The notes: generated by a model not told the origin, from the letters alone. Positions 1-8,074 are shown, numbered from the stretch's first letter. The stretch: DNA of 37,209 nucleotides from Bacteroidota bacterium (GCA_024280635.1 JAJRPS010000018.1:1-37209); one strand, 5' to 3'. Numbers and translations are program-made.

Positions 1-198
1 ACCGATTATTTTCCAGAGTTTTTCAAATTAAAACAAGATTGTAAATTTCATAATTGTTTGCATATTGAAGAACCTAAATGTGCAGTAAAAGAAGCGTTGG
101 AGAAAGATGAAATATCGGCATCACGTTATAAAAGTTATGTGCAAATTGTTGCTGGTGATGATGAGCATTATCGTGTAGACGATTACAAGCAAGAGTAA
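1..198 (+). CDS. rsgA: RsgA ribosome-maturation GTPase, C-terminal fragment
   Basis: The window opens inside this gene, so only the last 65 codons are present, ending in TAA. RsgA is a circularly permuted GTPase that helps the late assembly of the 30S ribosomal subunit. What is visible is the C-terminal zinc-binding region: a CKFHNC segment followed by LHIEEPKCAVKEAL, which gives the Cys-His-Cys zinc ligands and the 'EPxCAV' signature of the family. The GTPase core lies outside the window. dtd follows on the same strand 103 nt downstream, and mazG after it; I recall this order in flavobacteria. The call rests only on the C-terminal signature, which is quite specific. Confidence 0.88.
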   Translation, partial: TDYFPEFFKLKQDCKFHNCLHIEEPKCAVKEALEKDEISASRYKSYVQIVAGDDEHYRVDDYKQE

Positions 199-301
199 AA
201 TGTAAAACCAAAAAACACTAAATGTAAAATTTTAAATTAGCAAAGATGTAAATGCTCATGTTAATTTAGTTTTTTCAATCTTTTAATTATTTATAAATAG
301 C

Positions 302-754
302 ATGAGAGTAGTCATACAAAGGGTAACCGAAGCATCTGTAAGAATAGACAGAAAAATACATTCTGAAATAAAAGGAGGCTTATTGGTTTTGTTAGGTGTC
401 GAAAATGAAGATACCCAAGAAGATATTGATTGGTTGACTAAAAAAATTGCCAATATGCGTATTTTTAGTGATGAAAACGGACTCATGAACAAATCTGTAC
501 AAGATGTAGGTGGTGAACTTTTAGTAGTAAGTCAGTTTACCTTATTTGCCAGTACCAAAAAAGGAAATCGACCTGGTTTTACTCGTTCTGCAAAACCAGA
601 AATATCCATTCCATTGTATGAAGATTTTGTAAAAATTTTACAAGAACAAATCAAAAAAACAATACAAACAGGTCAATTTGGAGCCGATATGCAAGTTTCT
701 TTAATTAATGATGGTCCAGTAACCATTACTATAGATTCTAAAAATAAAGAGTAG
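302..754 (+). CDS. dtd: D-aminoacyl-tRNA deacylase
   Basis: Dtd hydrolyses D-aminoacyl-tRNAs (for example D-Tyr-tRNA) so that D-amino acids do not enter translation; it is a cytoplasmic homodimer. The protein is 150 residues, the usual size. It begins MRVVIQRVTEASV and carries the two active-site signatures of the family: a SQFTLFA motif near residues 77-83, and a late NDGPVTI segment (about residues 136-142) holding the cross-subunit Gly-Pro motif. The ATG at 302 is the natural start because the MRVVxQRV opening is the conserved N-terminus. It sits between rsgA and mazG, all on the plus strand, and is probably cotranscribed. Confidence 0.96.
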   Translation: MRVVIQRVTEASVRIDRKIHSEIKGGLLVLLGVENEDTQEDIDWLTKKIANMRIFSDENGLMNKSVQDVGGELLVVSQFTLFASTKKGNRPGFTRSAKPEISIPLYEDFVKILQEQIKKTIQTGQFGADMQVSLINDGPVTITIDSKNKE

Positions 755-799
755 CTACTAATAGTTATTTTAAAGACATATAGATTGAATAAAATTCTT

Positions 800-807
800 T
801 AATTTTG
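800..807 (+). promoter_or_regulatory. Candidate Bacteroidota -7 promoter element upstream of mazG
   Basis: TAATTTTG matches the TAnnTTTG consensus and lies 27 nt before the mazG-type start codon. No TTG at a proper -33 distance is visible, and the region is AT-rich, so a chance match is possible. Confidence 0.35.
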
Positions 808-834
808 AATCATTCATTTTTTCAATAAAACATC

Positions 835-1161
835 ATGAACATTAAAAATGCACAACAAGAAGTAGATAACTGGATTCAAGCACACGGTGTTCGCTATTTT
901 AATGAACTAACCAATATGGCACAACTTACAGAAGAAGTAGGAGAGGTAGCCCGTATTATTGCGCGTCGTTATGGAGAGCAAAGTGAAAAAGAAAGCGATA
1001 AAAATAAAGATTTAGGAGAGGAATTAGCAGACGTTATGTTTGTAGTACTCTGCTTAGCCAATCAAACAGGTATCAATTTACAAGAAGCTTTTGATAAAAA
1101 GCTAGATTTTAAAACCAAACGTGATCACAACAGACACCATAACAATCCAAAATTAAAATAA
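835..1161 (+). CDS. MazG-family nucleotide pyrophosphohydrolase
   Basis: A 108-residue all-alpha NTP pyrophosphohydrolase of the MazG / dUTPase-2-like superfamily. These enzymes hydrolyse NTPs, often non-canonical ones, to NMP and PPi. The metal-binding pattern is visible: LTEEVGEVAR (ExxE) near residues 31-40, then EELADVMFVV (ExxD) near residues 62-71. It has a single MazG domain, not the double-domain E. coli MazG, so the exact substrate cannot be read. The start is the ATG at 835. The small membrane protein begins 2 nt after its stop, indicating one operon with aroA. Confidence 0.9.
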   Translation: MNIKNAQQEVDNWIQAHGVRYFNELTNMAQLTEEVGEVARIIARRYGEQSEKESDKNKDLGEELADVMFVVLCLANQTGINLQEAFDKKLDFKTKRDHNRHHNNPKLK

Positions 1162-1163
1162 TT

Positions 1164-1412
1164 ATGACTTTTCAAGAAAAAATAAAATCACCAGGATTCT
1201 TTAAAAATTTTTTACTCACAGCACTAGTGTTTTTTGCAATGGTAACCTTAGTTTCTTTGGTGTTAAGTGATGCAGGAGCATTTTTTTCTTTCGACTTTGA
1301 AAAAATAAATGCCTTAAATTTTGCTGATGGTAAATGGGAAAAATTCTTCGGGTTTAAAGCAGTAATGAGTTTATTATACAGTTTTTATTTGACCTTAAAA
1401 AAGACTAAATAA
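1164..1412 (+). CDS. Small membrane protein of unknown function
   Basis: An 82-residue protein with one clear hydrophobic segment at about residues 16-38 (LLTALVFFAMVTLVSLVLS) and a weaker one at about 66-78. I do not recognise a named family. It begins 2 nt after the mazG-type stop and ends 1 nt before the aroA start, so it is almost certainly translated as part of that operon. The lysine-rich C-terminus (LKKTK) may mark the cytoplasmic side. From memory, short proteins like this occur at the same place in other flavobacteria, but I cannot check that here. Confidence 0.75.
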   Translation: MTFQEKIKSPGFFKNFLLTALVFFAMVTLVSLVLSDAGAFFSFDFEKINALNFADGKWEKFFGFKAVMSLLYSFYLTLKKTK

Positions 1413-1413
1413 A

Positions 1414-2637
1414 ATGAATTTGCACCTGCAAAAGTCAGTAATTGAAAATCAACAATCAAAAATTAAGATTACAGGTTCTAAGTCAGAAACGAATAGATTA
1501 TTGATTTTACAGGCGTTATTTGAAGGTATTAAAATTAGAAATGTATCAAATTCTGATGATACTCAAGTATTGCAAAAAGCATTAGTGTCTACTTCAAAAA
1601 TAATTGATGTACACCATGCAGGTACTGCAATGCGTTTTTTAACCGCATACTATTCCATTCAAAAAAATAAAGAAATTACATTAACAGGTTCAGTGCGAAT
1701 GCAACAAAGACCCATTGCTGTTTTAGTAGATGCATTGCGAGCGTTAGGAGCCGATATCACATATTTAAAAAATGAAGGGTATCCGCCATTATTAATAAAA
1801 GGGAAAGAGTTGATTAATAATGAAGTTTGTTTGAAAGCAAATGTTTCTAGTCAGTATGTTTCTGCATTGTTATTGATTGCTCCCGCACTTAAAAATGGAC
1901 TACAGCTTACGTTAAAAGGGGAGATAACATCTATGCCTTACATAAAGATGACACTTTCGCTATTGGATAATATTGGTGTAAAAACTAATTTTGAGGGTAA
2001 TGTTATAACAGTCAATCATCAATCGTCAATCGTCAATCGTCAATTGGTAGTTGAGTCGGATTGGAGTTCAGCTTCCTATCATTACAGTTTAGTGGCTTTG
2101 TCAAAAGTAGGCACGCAAATACAGTTATCATCTTATTTCAAAAACTCACTACAAGGAGATTCGGTTTTAGTTGAAATTTATAAGCAGTTTGGAGTAAATA
2201 CTACTTTTAAAGATGATTGTATTCTGATAAAAAAAACAAATAATTGTGAATTATCAATTATCAATTGTCAATTGCAAGACGCTCCAGATATAGCACAAAC
2301 CATAGCTATTACTTGTTTTGGATTAGAAATTGCATGTGAGTTAACAGGATTGCACACCTTGAAAATAAAAGAAACCGATAGGTTATTAGCATTAAAAGCC
2401 GAATTAGAAAAACTAGGTGCTTCAATAGTAATAACTAACAATTCCTTGCAATTATCAGCTTCAAAAAAGATAACAAATAATGTTTCAATTGCCACCTATC
2501 AAGACCATCGAATGGCAATGGCATTTGCCCCTTTAGCACTTAAAGTGAATCTTATTATAGAAGATACGGAGGTAGTTTCAAAATCATATCCCAATTTTTG
2601 GGGAGATTTAAAATATCTAGGAATAAGTACGTTGTAA
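1414..2637 (+). CDS. aroA: 3-phosphoshikimate 1-carboxyvinyltransferase (EPSP synthase)
   Basis: AroA transfers the enolpyruvyl group of PEP to shikimate-3-phosphate, the sixth step of chorismate synthesis. The 407-residue protein shows the family landmarks in order: GSKSETNRLL (about 21-30), HAGTAMRFLTA (about 68-78), GSVRMQQRP (about 92-100), SDWSSASY (about 216-223), DAPDIAQTIA with the catalytic Asp (about 289-298), KETDRLLALK (about 319-328) and QDHRMAMAFAPL (about 362-373). The ATG at 1414 follows the preceding stop by 1 nt. Oddly, two loops are encoded by heptanucleotide tandem repeats (2012-2046 and 2243-2277, listed separately). The reading frame stays intact and all catalytic motifs remain, so the enzyme is probably active. 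Confidence 0.96.
   Translation: MNLHLQKSVIENQQSKIKITGSKSETNRLLILQALFEGIKIRNVSNSDDTQVLQKALVSTSKIIDVHHAGTAMRFLTAYYSIQKNKEITLTGSVRMQQRPIAVLVDALRALGADITYLKNEGYPPLLIKGKELINNEVCLKANVSSQYVSALLLIAPALKNGLQLTLKGEITSMPYIKMTLSLLDNIGVKTNFEGNVITVNHQSSIVNRQLVVESDWSSASYHYSLVALSKVGTQIQLSSYFKNSLQGDSVLVEIYKQFGVNTTFKDDCILIKKTNNCELSIINCQLQDAPDIAQTIAITCFGLEIACELTGLHTLKIKETDRLLALKAELEKLGASIVITNNSLQLSASKKITNNVSIATYQDHRMAMAFAPLALKVNLIIEDTEVVSKSYPNFWGDLKYLGISTL
2012..2046. repeat. Heptanucleotide tandem array (5 x 7 bp) inside aroA
   Basis: Five consecutive 7-bp units, consensus TCAATCG, lie in the aroA coding sequence. Because 7 is not a multiple of 3, the peptide period is seven residues (QSSIVNR then QL). The array lies just before the conserved strand VVESDWSSASY and looks like an inserted surface loop. 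A net change of three units (21 bp) keeps the frame; one unit would break it. Confidence 0.85.
2243..2277. repeat. Second heptanucleotide array (about 5 x 7 bp) inside aroA
   Basis: Five 7-bp units, ATTGTGA, ATTATCA (twice), ATTGTCA and ATTGCAA, encode CELSIINCQLQ directly before the catalytic DAPDIAQT segment. The units are a rotation and variant of those at 2012-2046, and the array has the same 35-bp length. It falls between conserved elements of the enzyme, so it is probably a loop. Confidence 0.75.
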
Positions 2638-2757
2638 ATAAATAAAATTTCGATAAGATTTAGTTTACTAATATATTGTTTATTAGGTGCTTAAGGGGGT
2701 ATTTTCTTTTTTCTTTTTCTTTTTTCTTTTTTTTTGTAAAAATAAACCTCGTTTTAC

Positions 2758-2789
2758 TTGACAACCCCTATCTCCAAATTGTATCTTTG
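2758..2789 (+). promoter_or_regulatory. Promoter of queA (TTG / TATCTTTG)
   Basis: TTG at 2758-2760 and TATCTTTG at 2782-2789, with 21 bp between, fit the Bacteroidota -33/-7 pattern. The -7 box ends 28 nt before the queA start codon. It follows a long T/C tract at 2701-2735. Confidence 0.6.
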
Positions 2790-2817
2790 TCGACTATAAA
2801 TTTATATCATCGCAATT

Positions 2818-3873
2818 ATGAAAATGAAATTAACGCAGTTCAATTTTGAACTTCCAGAAGAATTATTAGCTGAATATCCATCAGAACATAGGGATGAGTC
2901 ACGTTTAATGGTTTTGAATAGGAAGGATAAAACAATAGAGCACAAGCAATTTAAAGATTTAATTGATTATTTTGATGAAGGTGATGTGATGGTATTAAAC
3001 AATTCAAAAGTTTTTCCAGCACGTTTATTTGGTAATAAAGAAAAAACAGGAGCACGTATTGAAGTGTTTTTGTTACGTGAATTAAGTGAAGAACAACGCT
3101 TATGGGATGTTTTAGTAGATCCAGCACGTAAAATACGTATTGGTAATAAGTTATATTTTGGAGAAGATCAAAAATTAGTTGCTGAGGTAATTGATAATAC
3201 CACTTCTCGTGGTAGAACTCTTCGTTTTTTATATGATGGAAGCTATGAAGAGTTTAGAAAAAAATTAAAAGAGTTAGGTGAAACCCCATTACCAAAATAC
3301 ATAAAAAGAGAAGTAGAAGCAAATGATAAGGAGCGTTACCAAACTATTTATGCTAAGCATGAAGGATCAGTAGCAGCACCAACGGCAGGATTGCATTTTT
3401 CCAAACATTTATTAAAACGCTTGGAAATTAAAGGAGTAAAGAAAGCGGAAGTTACCTTACATATTGGTTTAGGTACATTTGATTCTGTTGAGGTAGAAGA
3501 TATTACCAAACATAAAATGGATTCTGAGAAAATTGAAATAAAAGAAGATGCAGTAGAAATTATTAATTATGCGCTAAAGAGAAAACAACGAATTTGTGCA
3601 GTTGGTACTACGGCAATGCGTGCTTTAGAGAGTTCGGTTTCAACAAATAGTACCTTAAACCCATATAAAGGTTGGACAAATAAATACATACATCCTCCGT
3701 ATAAATTTAGTATAGCAAATTGTATGATTACTAATTTTCATACCCCAAAATCAACATTATTAATGATGATTTCTGCCTTTGCAGATCATGATTTTGTTAT
3801 GAAAGCGTACAAAGAAGCCATAAAAGAAGGGTATCAGTTTTACTCTTATGGTGATGCAATGTTAATTATATAA
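2818..3873 (+). CDS. queA: S-adenosylmethionine:tRNA ribosyltransferase-isomerase
   Basis: QueA transfers and isomerises the ribose of SAM onto 7-aminomethyl-7-deazaguanine in tRNA, giving epoxyqueuosine at the wobble position. The 351-residue length is typical. Visible signatures are [17 protein letters not shown] (about 20-36), the [13 protein letters not shown] block (about 182-194) and [15 protein letters not shown] (about 216-230). The first ATG (2818) is used here; a second ATG two codons later is also possible. Another step of the queuosine pathway, queE, lies at 15588 in this window but is not linked in an operon. A strong terminator follows at 3894. Confidence 0.96.
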   Translation: MKMKLTQFNFELPEELLAEYPSEHRDESRLMVLNRKDKTIEHKQFKDLIDYFDEGDVMVLNNSKVFPARLFGNKEKTGARIEVFLLRELSEEQRLWDVLVDPARKIRIGNKLYFGEDQKLVAEVIDNTTSRGRTLRFLYDGSYEEFRKKLKELGETPLPKYIKREVEANDKERYQTIYAKHEGSVAAPTAGLHFSKHLLKRLEIKGVKKAEVTLHIGLGTFDSVEVEDITKHKMDSEKIEIKEDAVEIINYALKRKQRICAVGTTAMRALESSVSTNSTLNPYKGWTNKYIHPPYKFSIANCMITNFHTPKSTLLMMISAFADHDFVMKAYKEAIKEGYQFYSYGDAMLII

Positions 3874-3893
3874 ACACACCGTTTTAAATATAG

Positions 3894-3932
3894 AAAACCC
3901 TCTCAATAGTAAAACAATTGAGAGGGTTTTTA
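3894..3932. terminator. Bidirectional intrinsic terminator between queA and the esterase
   Basis: A 14-bp perfect stem, AAAACCCTCTCAAT (3894-3907) with ATTGAGAGGGTTTT (3917-3930), encloses a 9-nt loop. T-rich flanks on both strands let it serve queA (+) and the convergent esterase (-). Confidence 0.92.
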
Positions 3933-3948
3933 ATTTATTTTTGAAGTA

Positions 3949-4764
3949 TTATTTGTGGTTGTTTAGTGTCCACATTAAAGCCTTTACTTTTGTTGCTCTA
4001 AAAATAGTGTGATGCTTTTCATTTGGTTCGTTTGAGTACTTCCACTTTAATTTATTTGGCGCATTATTTTTTAAAATCTTATTCAATTGATTCGTATATT
4101 CCGAAATATCTGCTGCACTTGAACCTGCAAACCAAAGTTTAACTTCTTTATCAGGAAATTTTTGAAAAAGGTTCTTAGCATTCTTTGTCAAATAATGATC
4201 ATTCCACCATAATGATGGGTCAAAGGCGATATAGAAATCAAAAGTTTCAGGGTGTTGCATAAAAGTTTCCATTACAAAAAGTCCAGAAAGTGATTCACCA
4301 ATAATTCCTTTCTTTTTTGAAGTGCGATACTTGTTATTAATTTCGGGTATTAATTCTTGAGTAATAAATGCTCTAAAGTTTTTTGCGCCGTCTGTTAATG
4401 GGCAGTATTGAGCGTCATATTCTGATTCAGAATATCCTGTTAAATCACGTCCTCTTTTAGTGTTTTCAATACCAACAAGAATAATAGGAGGAATATTTTT
4501 TTCTGCTATTAATTTAGAAAGGGTATTTGCAATGTGAGGAAAATCTTCTTTTACTCCCCCGTCAGCCATATATAATACAGGATATTTTTTTTCGCTATTT
4601 TGGTATGATGACGGCATCCAAACATTTATTACTCTTGTTTCTTCAACTTTTTTTGAGTATAGATTAAAAGTTTCGTGTGCCGGAATTGGATCTTGAGTTT
4701 CTTTATGACTTCCGCAACTCAGTAAACATAAACTGGCATAAAATAAAATTAGTAATTTAGTCAT
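3949..4764 (-). CDS. Putative esterase lipoprotein (alpha/beta hydrolase, esterase D / IroE-like)
   Basis: A 271-residue predicted lipoprotein. Its N-terminus is a hydrophobic signal ending LCLLSCGSH, a type II signal-peptidase lipobox with Cys at about residue 17. The mature part resembles the putative esterase family (PF00756), which includes siderophore esterases: INVWMPSSYQ, then YPVLYMADGG, the nucleophile elbow GESLSG (about residues 155-160), and a late His near KHHTIF. The substrate cannot be read from sequence. It stands alone on the minus strand, convergent with queA. A near-consensus -7 box on the minus strand (GAAAGGTA read on the plus strand at 4804-4811) lies 39 nt upstream. Confidence 0.82.
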   Translation of the reverse strand: MTKLLILFYASLCLLSCGSHKETQDPIPAHETFNLYSKKVEETRVINVWMPSSYQNSEKKYPVLYMADGGVKEDFPHIANTLSKLIAEKNIPPIILVGIENTKRGRDLTGYSESEYDAQYCPLTDGAKNFRAFITQELIPEINNKYRTSKKKGIIGESLSGLFVMETFMQHPETFDFYIAFDPSLWWNDHYLTKNAKNLFQKFPDKEVKLWFAGSSAADISEYTNQLNKILKNNAPNKLKWKYSNEPNEKHHTIFRATKVKALMWTLNNHK

Positions 4765-4893
4765 GATACTTTTTTTAGTGCTAATTTAGCATTTAAAACT
4801 AGAGAAAGGTAGTGTTTTTTTGAATGGTTATTATGTATTTTATAATAAAACTCATTATAGGTGTGGTTTAATGTTTACTAGCATGAATTCTCT

Positions 4894-4901
4894 TATCTTT
4901 G
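4894..4901 (+). promoter_or_regulatory. -7 element upstream of the frameshifted methyltransferase
   Basis: An exact TATCTTTG ends 25 nt before the ATG at 4927, the same spacing as at queA and dps. No clear TTG -33 partner is seen. Confidence 0.5.
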
Positions 4902-4926
4902 TGAAAAAGAAAAATGAATTGAATTT

Positions 4927-5989
4927 ATGGATATCAAAATAAACAAGCCAAAACCCATAGAACCTATAAATGATATAACAGCATTTAAACGAGGTGATAA
5001 TATCCAAGAGGTAATAAAAATATTAGAATTGGGTGAGCAGGTATTGGTAACAGCATTTTTTAATAATGGTTTGTTGCTTTTGCAAGAATTAAAATTGTAC
5101 TTAAAGAAAAAATTTCCAAAAAAAAACTTTTCAAGAACAGCGAAAATACAGACAGGAATATCAAAAGTTATCTAATGCTATTGTTATAGAAATTGTAGAT
5201 TATAAATTGGTGGTAAAAAAATCACCTACAATTGGTTGGTTTGAGAAGTTATACCCAAATACCAGTACTTTTTTATTACCTTTTCCTCAGGTGCAAGGAT
5301 TAAACAGTTCTTGGCAATGGTATTTAAAAGGAATTACAACCCCAGTACTTCGTAACAAAATACATCCTTATTACGGTACTTATTTTCCAACACGTTTTGA
5401 GCATTTAGAGCTTTTTGATAATTGGCTGAAACATTATGAAGGGGCTAAAAAAACAGCAATAGATGTAGGTATAGGTAGTGGAGTACTTTCTCTACAAATG
5501 GTAAAACATGGTTTTCAAAAAGTTTTTGGTACGGATACAAACCCTAACGTAATTGTAGGTTTAGCAGAATTTATGGGTAATACTAAATTATCTAGAAAGA
5601 TAATGTTAGATTTTGGTCATCTTTTTGGTAAGTGGGATAAGCAAACTGAATTAATTGTTTTTAATCCTCCGTGGTTACCAAAAACACATGATTTAGATAG
5701 TCTTGATGAAGCCATTTATTATGATGAAAAGTTGTTTCCTGATTTTTTTAAAGTAGCAAAAGAAAGACTTTTACCTGAAGGGAAATTAGTGGTAATATTT
5801 TCTAACTTAGCTGAAATTACAGGTGTAACAAAAGAACATCCTATAGCAAAAGAACTATTAGAAGGCGGAAGATTTCAATTAGAAAAATGCTTTAAAAAGC
5901 GTGTAAAAAAGGCCTCTAATAAAACTAAACGAGATCAACATTGGCGTGTCTTAGAGGAAGTGGAACTTTGGATTTTGAAAAATAAGTAA
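4927..5989 (+). pseudogene. Class I SAM-dependent methyltransferase interrupted by a frameshift
   Basis: One protein of about 353 residues is split between two frames. Frame 1 runs from ATG 4927 to a stop at 5173-5175. The continuation lies in frame 2 and is open well upstream of 5207 to the stop at 5989. The join falls in a run of nine A at 5118-5126: removing one A gives a continuous product reading FPKKTFQEQRKYR across the join. The downstream part has SAM motif I (AIDVGIGSGVLSL, about residues 177-189 of the joined protein) and the catalytic NPPWLP motif. NPPW/NPPY is typical of N-methyltransferases such as PrmC and RsmC-like enzymes; the substrate is unknown. Options are a true pseudogene, slippage on A9 that restores the frame, or a base-count error in the assembly. 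The promoter upstream is intact. Confidence 0.85.
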
Positions 5990-5990
5990 T

Positions 5991-6013
5991 ACCAATTTAA
6001 TATTATAATTGGT
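5991..6013. repeat. Inverted repeat directly after a stop codon, between convergent methyltransferase genes
   Basis: ACCAATT (5991-5997) pairs with AATTGGT (6007-6013). It starts one base after the stop of the plus-strand methyltransferase. No T-run follows, so it is at best a weak terminator. The same arms flank the stop at 30626 (see 30619-30649). Confidence 0.6.
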
Positions 6014-6027
6014 GTAAGCTACAATTT

Positions 6028-6645
6028 TTATTGTTTTTTTAGAGTGCAAAAAGTAAAATTCTGTACAGTTTTAAAAGGAGTAATGTGGTCTTTGGTAATA
6101 CATGCAGTTTTTTTAAATTGTGGAGCAAATAAGTTTGATAATTTTAAAATACTGTATTGTTTAATGTTTAATCCACTACATTTTTTAGGTCCGTTTTCTG
6201 AGAAAGTACCTATTACTAAGTGTGAATTGACATTGTCAATGACCAATTGAATATATTTTTTGATATCATTTCCTTTAGTTAAAAAATGAAGAGTAGCACG
6301 ATCATGCCATACGTCATAGGTGGTGTTGGGTTTGAAATTGGTAATATCACAAACAATCCACGTAATTAGATTTGCTTTAGCTCCCAATCTTTTTTTAGCT
6401 TTTGCTATAGCCTTTTCTGAAATGTCTAAAACGGTAATATTAGTATAGCCTTCATTAAGAAGGTGGTCTGCTAAATTACTATCTCCACCGCCAATATCAA
6501 TAATTTTAGCGTCTTTAGAAACAGCAAGAGAATGAATGAAATTAAGAGCTGTTTTGGGTACTTCTTGTGTCCAACTTACCTCATGAGGTTCTTTGGTTTC
6601 GTAAACAGCTTCCCAGTGTTTTTTTCTTTTTAATAGTATGTTCAT
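6028..6645 (-). CDS. SAM-dependent methyltransferase (methyltransferase-25-like)
   Basis: A 205-residue class I methyltransferase. Motif I is IIDIGGGDSNLADHL (about residues 44-58), followed by ITVLDISEKAI with the acidic residue that binds the SAM ribose, and VWHDRATLHFL around motif IV. The opening KKHWEAVYETKEPHEVSWTQ resembles small methyltransferases of the Tam/UbiE-like group; the substrate is unknown. It begins 4 nt after the stop of the ACMSD-like gene on the same strand, so it is probably the last gene of the kynurenine-degradation transcript, though a role there is not evident. Confidence 0.85.
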   Translation of the reverse strand: MNILLKRKKHWEAVYETKEPHEVSWTQEVPKTALNFIHSLAVSKDAKIIDIGGGDSNLADHLLNEGYTNITVLDISEKAIAKAKKRLGAKANLITWIVCDITNFKPNTTYDVWHDRATLHFLTKGNDIKKYIQLVIDNVNSHLVIGTFSENGPKKCSGLNIKQYSILKLSNLFAPQFKKTACITKDHITPFKTVQNFTFCTLKKQ

Positions 6646-6649
6646 GATG

Positions 6650-7741
6650 TTATTTGATTCCGCTCATAATTTTTCGAATCAGTTCTTCTTTTGCTTTTTC
6701 ATCTTCTCCAAACAACCAATTGAGTACATTGTGTTCCCAAATATCATCAAATTCTTGCTCATTAATTAAATGACGTTCTTTGGCTAAATCTAATATTTTA
6801 CCTGGGTAAGAAGATTGAGCATCACTTTCCATTTCTCCTAACGGGTAAGGGTCATCAAGACCCATAATTACTTGTTTGGTTCCTTGGCGTTCAAAAGTTA
6901 GTTTTAAGGAATCAGTATCGTGTACTAGTGTGTCAAAATAAATGTTTTTATGTCCTACTGCCTTACGTGGGTGGTATTTACCTTCAAATAAATCAGGACG
7001 TCCATCAAAACCTTGTATACGCCTTCCTAAATTCATTTGCGCCAATTGTCCGCCATGAGCAAAACAGGTTCTAATGTTTGGGAAACGTTCTTGCATACCG
7101 TTTAAGGTGTAAAAGTGATAGGCATCACCACATTGTGCAAGCATCCAAACCAAGTGAAATCTCCATGCGGTATTGGCTAGTTTTATCATTTTATCACCAT
7201 CATAAGGGTGCACTTCAATGGCTAGTTTGTATTTGTTTGCTAGTTCAAAAATGGGGTCGTTTTCTTCATCAAAAATACAACGCCATTGCCCAATAGAATC
7301 CATATAATGTGTAGGTAAACACAAAACTTTCATATTGAGTTCTTCTACGCAGCGTTCAATTTCCCATAACGCACCATTTATAAAACCAGGGTGAACAACA
7401 AAACCACAGGTAAATTTACTGGGGTTGTCTAGTTGTACCTTTGCGTTAAAATCGTTTTGAAAACGTAAGGCATGTTTCATTTCTTCCAAGCGCAATCCAT
7501 TACCGTATAATTGAGATAAATTTAAAACTACCGCATGATCAATTTGGTTGCGTTCCATCCATTCTAGTTTTTCATTTAAGAAAAAGCTAGAATCGGTTAC
7601 AGGACGTTTCCAGTCTTTTTGTAACATGTATTTGCGCTCATCATCAACCCAAAAAATTTCTTTATCCTTCATAAACTGAGGAATTTGTTCAGGGTAAGGT
7701 AATAAATGCGAATGACCGTTAATGCGAAGTTTTCTTTTCAT
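6650..7741 (-). CDS. Amidohydrolase-family decarboxylase, probable aminocarboxymuconate-semialdehyde decarboxylase (ACMSD)
   Basis: A 363-residue metal-dependent amidohydrolase. The N-terminal metal site is NGHSHLLPYP (HxH, about residues 8-17). Further metal/active-site segments are AIEVHPYDG (about 174-182), CFAHGGQLAQ (about 227-236) and MGLDDPYPLGE (about 293-303), where a conserved Asp completes the site. ACMSD decarboxylates 2-amino-3-carboxymuconate semialdehyde, made from 3-hydroxyanthranilate, to 2-aminomuconate semialdehyde. The assignment rests on this pattern plus the neighbours: kynureninase, a semialdehyde dehydrogenase and a RidA-type deaminase on the same strand. The metal-site reading is direct; the substrate is inferred from context. 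Confidence 0.85.
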   Translation of the reverse strand: MKRKLRINGHSHLLPYPEQIPQFMKDKEIFWVDDERKYMLQKDWKRPVTDSSFFLNEKLEWMERNQIDHAVVLNLSQLYGNGLRLEEMKHALRFQNDFNAKVQLDNPSKFTCGFVVHPGFINGALWEIERCVEELNMKVLCLPTHYMDSIGQWRCIFDEENDPIFELANKYKLAIEVHPYDGDKMIKLANTAWRFHLVWMLAQCGDAYHFYTLNGMQERFPNIRTCFAHGGQLAQMNLGRRIQGFDGRPDLFEGKYHPRKAVGHKNIYFDTLVHDTDSLKLTFERQGTKQVIMGLDDPYPLGEMESDAQSSYPGKILDLAKERHLINEQEFDDIWEHNVLNWLFGEDEKAKEELIRKIMSGIK

Positions 7742-7796
7742 ATGGTAAAAATTGTTTAAAGGACTAAAGTTTTAAGGTTTCAGAAAATAAAATCAT

Positions 7797-7969
7797 TTAT
7801 TTTGAAAGTGTAACGAAAGCTGTTGGCATGTACCATAAATTGGTTCCAAAAGAAACGGATTCAATATTGTAACCGTCTTTGGTTTTATCATTTATAATTG
7901 TTCTACTTTTAGTCTTAAATTATCAGTAGACCACATTTCACTAATTTTAATAATGGTGTATGTTTTCAT
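7797..7969 (-). pseudogene. Frameshifted small protein, 57 residues if repaired (DUF4177-like)
   Basis: Reading the minus strand from ATG at 7969 gives MKTYTIIKISEMW... and stops after 26 codons. The next frame continues without a stop to the TAA at 7797-7799 with a sensible ending (KDGYNIESVSFG then MPTAFVTLSK). The span is 173 nt; adding one base, for example a third A in the CAATTATAAATG stretch, gives exactly 57 codons plus stop. The shape (a short beta start, a helix, then 'GY.I.SVSFG') is like small DUF4177-type proteins. It lies between the SDR and ACMSD genes on the same strand. It is either a recent pseudogene or a one-base sequence error. No function is claimed. Confidence 0.65.
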
Positions 7970-8037
7970 AGTTTATATTTTGAATTAGAGCTAATATAAT
8001 GAATAGTTTTGTGATTTATGATATTATTAATAAAAAG

Positions 8038-8074
8038 ACCTCATCCGTTTCGGAAAGGAATGAAGTTTTTTTTG
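8038..8074. terminator. Hairpin terminator downstream of the SDR gene
   Basis: ACCTCATCC (8038-8046) pairs, with G-U pairs, with GGAATGAAGT (8057-8066), and the inner GTTTCGGAAA can extend the stem. T-runs follow on both strands. In the minus direction it lies just beyond the repeat element at 8074-8163, so the SDR transcript would contain that element and then end here. Confidence 0.6.
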
